This document shows positions 12,131 through 23,500 of a DNA stretch of 64,000 bases, piece after piece. How positions within the stretch are numbered: the stretch's first letter is position 1; each line of letters begins with the position of its first letter. Made by a program: the position numbers and the translations under genes. The DNA lies in NCBI GenBank assembly GCA_932294295.1, contig OW028577.1, positions 9,072,001 through 9,136,000 of the forward strand. Reading direction: 5' to 3'. This stretch comes from Alitta virens (taxonomy: Eukaryota > Annelida > Polychaeta > Phyllodocida > Nereididae). The notes below the pieces were generated by a model. The model was not told where the DNA came from and ran no database searches. It saw only the letters and a program-made list of their open reading frames with translations.

Positions 12131-12206
12131 AAATCTATCTATCCATATATCTATGTATATATGTATATCTATGTATATCTATCTATCTATCTATCTATCT
12201 ATCTGT

Positions 12207-12237
<31 letters not shown>

Positions 12238-12238
12238 G

Positions 12239-12274
<36 letters not shown>

Positions 12275-12306
12275 GTCTGTCTGTCTATATATCACTCTAT
12301 CTCTCT
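12131..12306 (+). repeat. (ATCT)n microsatellite
   Basis: About 175 bp of ATCT tetranucleotides with a few interruptions, ending in a short TCTG run. Confidence 0.95.
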
Positions 12307-14364
12307 ATATAATATTACCAAATATGCTATAAAATTCTTAGTGGTGACTTTTCTAACAAGTCAATCAGCCTTAGTTCATAAAAACCGAGTCAGCGATATT
12401 GTAAGAACTTAAGTAGTCATTATAACTAATGGCATGGATGACTTTTGATAAGGCGAAGGATGACTGGTTGTTTTAAAGAGCTGAACAACATTGAATTGTT
12501 GACAGAGTCAAAATGTCTAAAAAGTCAGTCAAGATATTTTAGAATAGTAAGCCAATTTAATACACCGTTTTGAAAAAAATATGGGATTTTCTTGAGAGGA
12601 ATGCCCATTGTCGTTAGACATTGTGGAAACAATTTTGGTTTTTCATCGAACTGAATTGAATTTATTTCTTAGTTGCGTGATACAGACATTTCAAAAATAT
12701 ATCAAAATTATTTACAAATAAATCCAAAAGTCAACTTAAAGACGTAAAAGCAACGCTGGTAGTGACATAATGAGGTATGGTTTGAAGATGTCTGAGGGGT
12801 ATTGCATAAAAAGAGTGTTTCTGTGGTGATTTTTGTATTCAGTAGGCATTGTCCGGTAATGGAAGAAGTGAATTGCCAAGCTGACCAACGGTGCAAGGCT
12901 TTCTTTTTGCAAGAAGTGAAAATGAATCACTAATGGTACATAGTTGCTTGGGTTCGAAGCTTTTAAGAGAATGCCGCACAGAGCAAAGTTGCCGAAGAAA
13001 TATTTGGCAAGAAACTTCAGTACATTCATAGCTCTGAACAATTTCAAAGAAATGTTAAGACTTTCATTTTAAACCAGCCTGTAATATTCATTAGGAATAT
13101 CACGATACTATTATTAGACCTGTGTAAATTATTACATTATAGCCAAATGAATTGGTAATCACATTGATAAAATATTGACGTTAAAAAATGTTTTATTTTT
13201 ACCATAGGCCTATGTCATAATTATATTGTAATAAGGTAGTTATTTATAGGATAAAAAAATGCTTAAGTAAAAAAAATTCTCACAAAACATATTTTTATGT
13301 TATTGTGTTAATCTATAAGTGCTTACACTCGGATATTTTGCTCAAAGAAACTTCAAAGAATATTTTGCATATTCTGCAACTCTACACCCACACCATGCGC
13401 ACTGCGATAAAATATTTGTTTTTAAACGTATCCTCAATGTCTTATGCATTATTCAGACGCTCAGTTTAATGATACTTGATATTTTCAGCGATATTCATAA
13501 ATGTGAAACAGATTGACACATTTTTGAGCAAATCAAAATTAATACTGCTTATCACGTGATTAGGAAAATCATTATTTTGAGTTACATTGTTGATGCTCCT
13601 TGTGTAATTTAATTCAGGTCATAAAATATTGCAATGCACCTTGTTTGGATCATGTCATTCCTTTGACACCTGACACTACCTGAATAAAACTACCAAAGTA
13701 TCCTGTTGTGCGAGTGATCACAGATTTAATTTGTGTTTTCCTTCTTAATAAAAATTTATGGGATGGATAAACACGGAGAGACAGGACATCGAAATGCTGA
13801 CGTTTGTCTGCCAAGTGTCAATATCTTGTCCTATATCTGCACCTGATGATAAACACTGCAACATGTTCTTGGAAAATCCAGATATGTATTATGTTGAAAG
13901 TGCATCATTTGCCCAAAAAGTTTCTGTTAATTTTCAAAGTTTTGTTGTATTCATTTACATGTGTCATGAGAAAAAGTGTCATGTGTCTGTGATTACACAT
14001 TTATGATAGAAGCTGATGTTCCTATGGCGTTCCTTTTTGGTTTTGCAAACAAAAGTATAGATCATTGAAAACAAAACTTGCCAATCTAGTAATCATGACT
14101 TATTGATTTTAGTCAAATATGGAGTAATTTATTGTGCTGAAAAAAAAATAATAACACCAGTCAGCACTTTCAGTCAGTAACGAATTGACTTTTCACAATT
14201 AAATTGTCAATTGCTTTCATCATAAATTGTGTTGTCTGTAAGGCTTGACGTAAGGCGTCAAATATTCATGATGACTTTTTCAATGCACCACTTTCGCACT
14301 TTACTCTAAAGTACCTCATGTGCACGTGCAATGAAAAAACCTCAAGCAAAAGGTAAAAATATCT
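12307..14364. other. Intergenic, nothing recognised
   Basis: AT-rich sequence. Open frames here are short, overlap on both strands and lack splice or domain support. Confidence 0.35.
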
Positions 14365-14714
14365 TCTAGGTGCAGATCTGTTATAAGGCAATAGTAGATT
14401 TTCAAGGAAGGTTCTCTATATTTCCACCAGGTGGCTACGACAAAATACTGCAATTCTATTGGCTGAAAAGGTTCCCGCCCTTGGCTGTGACTGGCTGAAG
14501 CAAAGTGCATCCTAGCAGCAGTAATTGTAGTGCAGTTTCATGTATATTTGACATCTTATCGTCAATTGATTTCTGTTCTTTCCCTGAGAAAATTATATTC
14601 ATGGAATCGATTAGTTATGATCTACTATGCCTGAAAAGCAAAATGAGCAATAAGAAGAGATGAAAGACCTATGTCTTGCTGAATTCAGGTCTGCTCAGTG
14701 AAAATACTCTATTG
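14365..14714 (+). repeat. Dispersed 315-360 bp repeat, copy 1
   Basis: Shares an almost continuous alignment with 28200-28561 and 33886-34209. Markers are 'tttccaccaggtggcta', 'gcaattctattggctgaaaa', 'gcaaagtgcatcctagcag', 'cctgagaaa.ttatatt' and 'gtcttgctgaattcag'. No terminal inverted repeat, tRNA promoter or coding frame is seen, so the class is unknown. Confidence 0.8.
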
Positions 14715-16060
14715 TATGCATTGGAGACCAAGTCAGGGGATAGTTACGTCGAGAAGAAAAAAAGACAGTCATATTATCTTTTTTTAAGTCAATAATACAA
14801 TCTGTATTTATTGTGAATGCTTCATTTTTATTAATAAGAGTAATTAATTTTCATTTTATGGTACTGTACGTTTGGTTTACTTCATTGGCAAAAAGGTTAT
14901 CCTTGGTTCTTGTGAGAAGCTCCAGAGCACACAAAAATATCTCCCATGTATTTGAAATCAATTGACACAGTTTATATAATGTTTGGCACAAATACACTGC
15001 TTGAGTCTTGATATTTACTGAATATGCATTAAAAGACATACAAAATGAGTTGGATAAGACATTAGACTTGTGAACTTCATGTGGAGGGCAGTACATGTTA
15101 GAAAGGCAAACGATATTCACATTTAGTCCACTTAGTAATTTCATGGTTAAATGATATCAGTGCTGCCCACGTTGGCTTTCAGCAGCTGCTGTCTAAGTGT
15201 TACGAGACCCTGGTGACCAGCAATAAAGACTCATTAACTTTTAACTGAGAGATTGAAATCGTGCAAAGTTCATTACAAAGATCGATTTGATAATTGTGAT
15301 CATAAATATAATTGTGTCCATTACTGTCAAAACCAATTGCAATAAAATAGGGATTTAGGTAACCAGAGCACTATCAAAAGCTGAAATGCATGCATTGCCA
15401 CGCAACATGCAGGAGTGAGTGTGCGGTGAGTTAAGGACAATCACAACATGACGTCATACGGGCGTGCACGAGTGCAAAAATAGCGGTTAAACTAGAGAAG
15501 GCAGAATTCACAAAACATGCAGAAAGTGCATCCCAACCTAGGAATCTATTGATACAGCAAACTCTGTTTCACCACAACCAATATTTGCTTAAACCTCATG
15601 AGCCATTTGTCAGTTGATCCAACATTCTCAAAACGCATAGTATTTTACTTTGAGTGCATGGGTTCAAACTTCATCTAACTCCGTGCTCTGTTTACGAGTC
15701 TGATAAGAGAATGAACCTTGCAATACTAAATACATTATTCCAATTAGGTGATAAGCCCCTACTGCAGTGGAGTCCAAATATCAATGGTATTAGGCCTAAT
15801 ACAAGGTTGCACTGTACGGACACTGGTCTGACCTGCCATGCTGTTAGTGTTTATTAAAGAGGATTGCATAACTATAAGTTGGCCGAGGCAGACATAATGA
15901 TGGGATGCTACTTGCCCCAGCAAAGGCAAACATTGGTACAAGCGCATGCCTTCCGGTTGAGATACAGTTTGCAATGGATTGTATAAATATGCATTGAAAG
16001 AAATATAAAATGTTAAAAAAATATAAAGAACAATTATTCCTATTTTTTTCAATGTTCAAT
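14715..16060. other. Intergenic, nothing recognised
   Basis: AT-rich. A TGACGTCA site occurs near 15449 without other promoter signals. No gene is supported. Confidence 0.3.
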
Positions 16061-16066
16061 GTCTCC

Positions 16067-16143
16067 AAGCTACTGGGTCTGAAGCTTAGTCAGTGCGTAT
16101 GACCAGCTGCCGGAGGCGGAAGTAATGATGAAATGATAAGGCT
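16067..16143 (-). repeat. Short interspersed repeat, copy 1
   Basis: On the minus strand this matches 47359-47440: 'ccttatcat.tcatcatta', then 'gcct.tggcagctggtcat', then 'aagcttcagacccagtagc'. A third, more diverged copy is at 62649-62720. Class unknown. Confidence 0.6.
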
Positions 16144-16293
16144 TGGAATACGCACACCATGCAAGTTACACATTTACCCTATGGGTGGGGTCTTTGACAA
16201 CCAAGTCTAGCAAAGTGGCGCCAAGTACAAGGCACCTCCAATTTAACATCTCATGCGATCGACATCCAGCTCGGATGTAGCTCATGAAGAGTG

Positions 16294-16370
16294 GCTGGGC
16301 CTGGGATCGAACCCAGATCCCAGGTCCCAATGTGGAATCGACGTAGGCCTTAACCATTAGACCACCCAGC
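16294..16370 (-). repeat. tRNA-derived SINE head (minus strand)
   Basis: The minus strand reads GCTGGGTGGTCTAATGGTTA with a pol III A box, then B box GGGTTCGATCCC (16303-16314), then closes with GCCCAGC, which pairs with the 5' GCTGGGT as an acceptor stem. The T arm (CTGGG/CCCAG) folds, but I cannot form a proper anticodon arm, so this is a tRNA-like SINE head rather than a working tRNA. The tail probably extends down to about 16166. Confidence 0.6.
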
Positions 16371-17281
16371 TGCATGCAGTTTTAAAAAGCAGGTAAAGAT
16401 ATTACTGAAATCTGATCAAACACCAAGGGTTAACTACAGTCCCACATTTTGGCACATAGGGTTCCATTTTTGTTCTATGGCTGGTAAAGGAACGCAAGAC
16501 CTTCACTCATCGGCGGGACGAGGGCGTTCGACGGAAGGTTGACCTTTTGCCACTAGATACACTTGCCTACATCACATCAAAGCAGTCCTAATATTGAATT
16601 GTCTTGTTGTATACCAATTCATCTGTAATAGTATACATGTTGCTGTACGTTGTTCATGTCCTGACCATCAGTTCACATGACACTCCCTCATCCCTCCTGT
16701 GCATTTGCCATGCTCCTTAATGAGATTGTCCTCACAGCTGATTGCCACAATAGAAACAAATATAGCAGCATTGTTGTGGGGGAAGGTGTTTTACATTTTA
16801 CTGCAAAAAAACCCCCCACTGCAACTACACTGTACAGCTCCTATGGATTGGGCCCGTACCTAGAGATGCATAGCATAGCATTCAGTTGGTCTCGAACGTA
16901 CAACTTTGAACAAAGGAAATCTAAGTATGCAAATTGATACTGGCGAACTCTTTAAAGTGAAGTATTCTGCATGCAGCGTGCACTGTTCTGTAATGAGAGA
17001 AGTGAACTCACTGAATTGCCCAGCTGAGCAACAGACTGGTTTTTGCAAGAGCGGTAAATGCATTTATGATCTCGATGCGTTGGGTCCGATACACATGTCA
17101 AGCCAATGATGGGCCAGCATTGGGCCGATGTCGAGCCGATGAGAACAACAGTGGGTTAAAATTGAGCCAATCTGACTTGATATCTGGGATGTGTGGCTAC
17201 CCAGATAACATGCCTCATCTGTTCGACTTCGGGCCGATGACAGCCGCCCAAGGTCGATGTTGGAATGTTGACCCAATCTAG

Positions 17282-18960
17282 CATGCTATCTTGGTAGGAC
17301 AAATAACCCAATTTATACGACAAATAATTCGATAATGATCAATTTATAGGACAAATACCCAGATAACAACAATTTATAGGACAAATGCCCAGATAATGAC
17401 CATTTATAGCACAAATACCCAGAAAACGGTCAATTTGTAGATAATGACCAATTTATAGGACAAATACTCAGATAATGACTAATTTATAGGACAAATACTC
17501 AGATAATGACCAATTTATAGGACAAATACTCAGATAATGACTAATTTATAGGACTAATGTCCAGATAATGACCAATTTATTGGACAAATACCCAGATAAT
17601 GACCAATTTATAGGACAAATACTCAGATAATGACTAATTTATAGGACAAATACTCAGATAATGACCAATTTATAGGACAAATACTCAGATAATGACTAAT
17701 TTATAGGACTAATGTCCAGATAATGACCAATTTATTGGACAAATACCCAGATAATGACCAATTTATAGGACAAATACTCAGATAATGACTAATTTATAAG
17801 ACAAATACTCAGATAATGACCAATTTATAGGACAAATACTCAGATAATGACCAATTTATAGGACAAATGCCAAGATAGTGACCAATTTATAGGATAAATA
17901 CCCAGATAATGACTAATTTATAAGACAAATACTCAGATAATGACCAATTTATAGGACAAATACTCAGATAATGACTAATTTATAGGACAAATACTCAGAT
18001 AATGACCAATTTATAGGACAAATACTCAGATAATGACCAATTTATAGGACAAATACTCAGATAATGACTAATTTATAGGACTAATGTCCAGATAATGACC
18101 AATTTATTGGACAAATACCCAGATAATGACCAATTTATAGGACAAATACTCAGATAATGACTAATTTATAAGACAAATACTCAGATAATGACCAATTTAT
18201 AGGACAAATACTCAGATAATGACTAATTTATAGGACAAATACTCAGATAATGACCAATTTATAGGACAAATACTTAGATAATGACCAATTTATAGGACAA
18301 ATGCCAAGATAGTGACCAATTTATAGGATAAATACCCAGATAATGACCAATTTATAGGACAAATACTCAGATAACGACTAATTTATAGGACAAATACTCA
18401 GATAATGACCAATTTATAGAACAAATACTCAGATAATGACTAATTTATAGGACAAATACTCAGATAATGACCAATTTATAGGACAAATACTCAGATAATG
18501 ACTAATTATAGGACTAATGTCCAGATAATGACCAATTTATTGGACAAATACCCAGATAATAACCAATTTATAGGACAAATACTCAGATAATGACTAATTT
18601 ATAGGACAAATACTCAGATAATGACCAATTTATAGGACAGATACTCAGATAATGACTAATTTATAGGACAAATACTCAGATAATGACCAATTTATAGGAC
18701 AAATGCCATGATAGTGACCAATTTATAGGACAAATACCCAGATAACTACCAATTTATAGGACAAATACAGATAATGACCAATTTAAAGGACAAATACCCA
18801 GATAATGACCAATTTATAAGACAAATACCTAGATAATGACAATTTATAGGAAAAATAATTAAATAATGAACAATTTATAGGACAAATACCCAGATAACAA
18901 CAATTTATATGACAATTACCCAGACAGCGACCAATTTATAGGACAGATACCCAGATAACA
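17282..18960 (+). repeat. 31-bp minisatellite array, about 54 units
   Basis: The consensus 'ataatgaccaatttatagg' plus 'acaaatactcag' is repeated for about 1.7 kb. Variant units (CT for CC; 'ggactaatgtccag'; 'ttattggacaaataccc') recur at fixed spacings. The 'ggactaatgtcc' variant begins near 17551, 17706, 18078 and 18511, i.e. 5, 12 and 14 units apart (the last short by the one base deleted near 18507), which shows higher-order amplification. Edge units are diverged. The flanks (about 17090-17281 and 18961-19320) share 'cccagataacatgcc' and 'gccgatg/cgacttgat'-type text, suggesting the array sits inside a larger element. Confidence 0.95.
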
Positions 18961-19440
18961 TGCCACATTGGTGACAGCAACTAATGCTGGTCTGACATCG
19001 ACTTGATTTGGCATGCAACCCAAATAGCATTCCAAATCGGGACAATATCCTTTCTCTAATGTAATATTGGCTGCTGATGAGAAAATATTGCATCAACATT
19101 GCCAACGTTACGATGGTGTTGTCCCGATTTGGAATGCTGTCTGGAAATTTTTGTAATACTTATAGACAAAATCGGAAAGTTCTGTTTGCTGCTGTAATGG
19201 CCTCTGTTTACAAATTCTATGCGAGTTTCCAGATAAAGTGCTGCAATGGTTAAACATCGGTGCAACGTGGGCCAACATTGAAAGAAAGTCGACCCGATCT
19301 GACATGGTAGCTGGGTTTTAGCTTATACTAACTTATAGGCCGGCCTACAGCTGTCTACTGATGCTTCAGGGTGGGAATTGAACTAAAGATCATCAGATGA
19401 GCTGGCCTAGGTTTTTAATTATGCATGGAACCAGCTGAAT

Positions 19441-19615
19441 ACATTGGACCCCCGCTTTAAAACGACCTCGCTACTATAGCTACTTTTGTACATCACCATT
19501 ATAAGAACACCCATTTTCCGACCCAGGCGTACCTCAGTATTAAGACCAACTCGCCTTTTTTTTTTCAATTTTCCCATCGGGTGATCTTTATAGCGTTATA
19601 GCGAAGTTCCACTGA
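19441..19615 (+). mobile_element. Probable pogo/Tigger-like MITE remnant
   Basis: The left end 'attggacccccgctttaa' and the inverted right end (reverse complement of 'ttatagcgaagttccact') match at most positions. Ends of the form CAGTGGAACYYCGCTATAA are common in pogo-type elements. No transposase. A related 'cagtggcaccccgctttaag' end occurs near 40159. Confidence 0.4.
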
Positions 19616-20394
19616 ACTATAACTGCTTAGACAAATAAATGTGCATTTACCTAGAGGGGACATTTTTCATTAACTTCTGTGTTCTTTCCGTGGGCATGTT
19701 TGGGTACAAGATGAGTGTAATTAAACTTTAATTACCCTTGCCAAGACTAATGTCATGTATTAACCCAGAGAAATCCAAATCTGCCCACATGGTGTAAACT
19801 ATGGCTGTCAATCATTCAGCAGATACTAGTGATTCTAGTGTGCAAAAAATTTGATTAATTGTCTGTTAATGGGGTAAGTTAATGGTGTTAATGCAAGTAC
19901 CATGCATAAATGATGTTTTGTACATAATGTGTTTATTGGTATCCATAAACATTTACTTTTTCTATTCTATTACTGACATCAGTGACATGATGTATGAGTG
20001 TCTGGGGAACAAAAAAGTGGAGATTGTTTATTGGAAAGCAATTATGTGATCATGCAAGTTCATGCCATCCTGCTTACCTGACTAATGTAAGTCCAACATG
20101 TGACTTCGTATCATACAAGACTTAATTAGTAGTGGAATTGTCATAATAAGGATATTAGCTGTTCTATAATACAAACTGTGATATTAATTACTACTAGGTG
20201 GCCATGTTGTTGTTGTTTGGTTGTTGAATGACTTATATTGTTTAATGACTTATATTGGGAAAAGCACATCTATAGACATGTGCATATTCGTATTTTACAC
20301 GTTTGAGCTTCTGAAAGTAATTGGTCATGGGAAAAGCCCCGCCTACCTTAAGTTTCAAAAAACAACTCCCACTTTCTACGTCGGATCAGCTAGG

Positions 20395-20516
20395 CTTAGG
20401 TATTTGTTGCAGGGCGTTGCAAGTGGCGTCAGGTGGCGCTTTGTGACGTCACAAACGTTCTTGAAGCGCATTGTTGTGCGCGCGTTCAGCTGGCGCAGCG
20501 CATTCGTCCCGCCAAG
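20395..20516 (+). promoter_or_regulatory. Proximal region of secreted-peptide gene with CRE
   Basis: A full CRE palindrome TGACGTCA at 20444-20451 lies 66 bases before the start codon, within GTGACGTCAC, in a locally GC-richer stretch with several CG dinucleotides. CREs close to the start are frequent in neuroendocrine peptide genes. The transcription start itself is not visible, so the site may lie in the promoter or the 5' UTR. Confidence 0.4.
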
Positions 20517-23500
20517 ATGCCTATGATGAGCTCGCCTCAATTGCTCCTGTGTGTTATATTTCCATGTCTGCTGGTTAATGCACTATCCTTCAGGTGGGTC
20601 AACTTTTACTTAAGTTTTATGAGAGAAAAAAGGAGAAAGAAAACTTCACTTTTATGACCATTCATTGTTCAAAATATAAAGCTATCTACTTTCTCTAAGT
20701 ATTAGATCTATGCGGTTTTGATTACTCGTTAAATCTAATTTCCAAAGTATGCTTATTTGGTTAATACTGTTTGGTCTTGTGATGGTCTTAAAAGTGAGGT
20801 TAGGTGAGGCTGTTGTATGTTAAACTTCATGTATTCAATAATTGCTGTATTTCTTCCTTTGTTTATCACACTACACTTGGTATGCTCACTTATTATAAAT
20901 GCTGATTTTCACATCCCATGGTCATATTGTAAATTGGAGGATGTATGCAGAACACTGGAGTTGATGGACATTTTGTCGTTTGCCCAAGTATATGTTGTTT
21001 TCAGGAGGGTCTTAAAAGTTCAATTTGAACCAGAAGGCTTCAGCAAAGTTTGCCTGGGTCACATGGTCAGTTAATTGTTAGTAACCCCGGAACCACCCAG
21101 CAGATCCCTTGAGACTACACTCGCTTATACCTCATATGACCAGCTTGATATTCTGATTTGCCTGGGAGTATCACATGATAGCCAAAATATTGCTCAGCGA
21201 GTGCCCAGTGTCCACTGTCCAGTGATACGAGATACCCATGGCATGCAGGGACCAGTCTCATCTCTCTCCAGGCCCTGTCCTGTGGACCACAATCTCCTTA
21301 CACCCACTTCCGCATTCTGGACATGCGCGAGACTTCAAAGACAAGCACTGTAAGGTCACCTCCTTCAGCTACAGGACTGACTTAATTGATACTGCAAAGA
21401 TCCCTCTGTCAGAGAATTAACTGGAGGCGTGTACCCTTAACGATGCCTTTGTAACTTCAATCCTAAACGTTGGTTGGGAATCGTCAATTAGCAGTGGTTT
21501 CTTCGACCTTGAGCAGCCACTGCCTTTACAAAAGGAAACCAGCAGGTTAAGTGTCTGCAATCGGACATTGAGACGGTGCTCACAAACGCTGTAGGGCCAG
21601 GATTCAAAAGTTCTTGGTCGTTTCTGAAAGCCCCATCTCTGTGAAATTCATAAGGTGTACCTGTATCATGAAGAAGGTATTCATATACATGCCAACCACT
21701 AAAAAGATTGAAATTAAAAAGATTATTCAAGAAGTGTGATTGGTGCTTTGCCATTTCATTGGCCACTTACTAGTAGAGAGCATTAAGCAACCAATCATGA
21801 ATGGTTGCTTATTAATGCTCTCGTCACGACGTTTAGGAACGTGACGTCACGTTTGTAAATGCAAAAGAAATTGGCTATTTGAATGTAGTTGCAAGTTATC
21901 ACGAATTATTTAATTCTCCATAGAATATGCCAGTCACAGAATCCCATCTCAATTGCTATTCTATATTGTCTAAATAAGCAAATATAAAAAACACCTGTTC
22001 TCTCTTCGGAAATGATAATAAGCTGTAACTGTGAAAATCCATAGGATAGGATAGGATAGGATAGGATAGGATAGGATAGGATAGGATAGGATAGGATAGG
22101 ATAGGATAGGATGGGATAGGATGGGATAGGATGGGATGGGATAGGCCTTGTGCGTCACTCACTGTCTAACAAACGGCTAATTTAATTATGTTCAGGAAAT
22201 AAATGTACTGATTTGCCTGAGGTTTTGCTTGTACCTATAGGTCTGAGTGTGCATTGTTCCAACTGACTTTCCGGAGTTACAAACACAGAACTGATTATTC
22301 CTGCAGTGTTTTGCTTGGAGGATGGGAAAGCCTGAAAACACGGGTGTGATACATCTTGTGAAATTAGGATGTAGGGCCGTGGGTTGCATTTCTCCAAGTG
22401 ATGGAGTGCAGGCCATGACATGTTTGCCTATTGTGTGGCCAGTGGTCAGCGTGATGTCCACTCTAACGAGTTCTCCTCAATATTGAATTAGCTGGGTCTT
22501 TAAATCAGGGACTTTCGCAACATTAGGTCCACAAAGACACAGGTTCGGATGGGCCAACTGCTCTTTTGTGGGTTGACACGAACTGCAGTGAGCATTACAA
22601 AAATGTTTAAGAGTGTTCACCTTTATTATTTTAATTGTTTTATTATGGTGATGATAGAGTAAACGGGAGAGAACTGAGGTACATAACAGAGAAAGAGAGT
22701 AAATAGGGAACAATGTGTTAGATAGGGACAAAGCCATGCAAGCATATTGCTATTTTATGACTGTGCTCTCAGTGACTGCCCCACCTGCATGTATGAAAGG
22801 ACATTATTCAGACCCGCAATGTCATCGCATGCATATTGGACAAGTTCACATTAAGTTCATGCAAAAATATCAATAAAAGTGACACTGATAACCCCTGTAG
22901 TGACACACATTAATTTATGAAGGCTGTGTTATTATTTGATTGTCAATATTAATTAGATATGCCATTAGGTGCAGTTATATGAACACTAAGGGTTCGTTAA
23001 ACTGATGAACAGTAATGACCATTGTAATCTAAACCCTGAATTGGATGAAAACGTTAATATTTGCATGAGGAGTGGGATCTGAATTGCTTCTTTTTTTACC
23101 ATCATTAACACAAGTGCTTGGTGATAATAGTCAACGGGAACTCCATTCACTGACACTGACAACAGATGTGTAAAACTCAGCTGGTTGATTGGTCAGTTGG
23201 ATTTCATTCTAATCGGCAGAACCATGCCAATGAAGTTGTTGAAAATGTTCTCGTGAATGATCAATTATAATTCTTTCCTGAAAGTCAATATACTTATTTT
23301 GGGTACAATCCAACATAGCAAGGAACCTTCTTCAGGTGTTGGTGTTGAATGCTGCATGTTCACTTTTCCTGAAAGGGATAAGAATCTGTTATTCGTGTAT
23401 ATTATACACTGTACATTAGTTCTATGAGAGCATACAATGGTGCAGTTTAAGCTATTTCTGTGTGAAGTAAACAGTTAGTTTCATTAAAAGCAGCCCATCA

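Noticed and set aside
16294..16370. Possible functional tRNA gene on the minus strand
   Set aside because: The acceptor stem and T arm pair and both pol III boxes are present, but no anticodon arm can be formed. The sequence continues into a SINE-like tail.
17282..18960. CRISPR-like array of 31-bp repeats
   Set aside because: Units are directly adjacent with no unique spacers, and the DNA is eukaryotic. It is a minisatellite.
21488..21766. 92-codon minus-strand frame (LLHDTGTPYEF...)
   Set aside because: It looks mildly coding-like, but I could find no family, start context or splice partner.
21956..22162. Two open frames of repeated Ser-Tyr-Pro-Ile-Leu type
   Set aside because: They are read-through of the (GGATA)n microsatellite in two frames.
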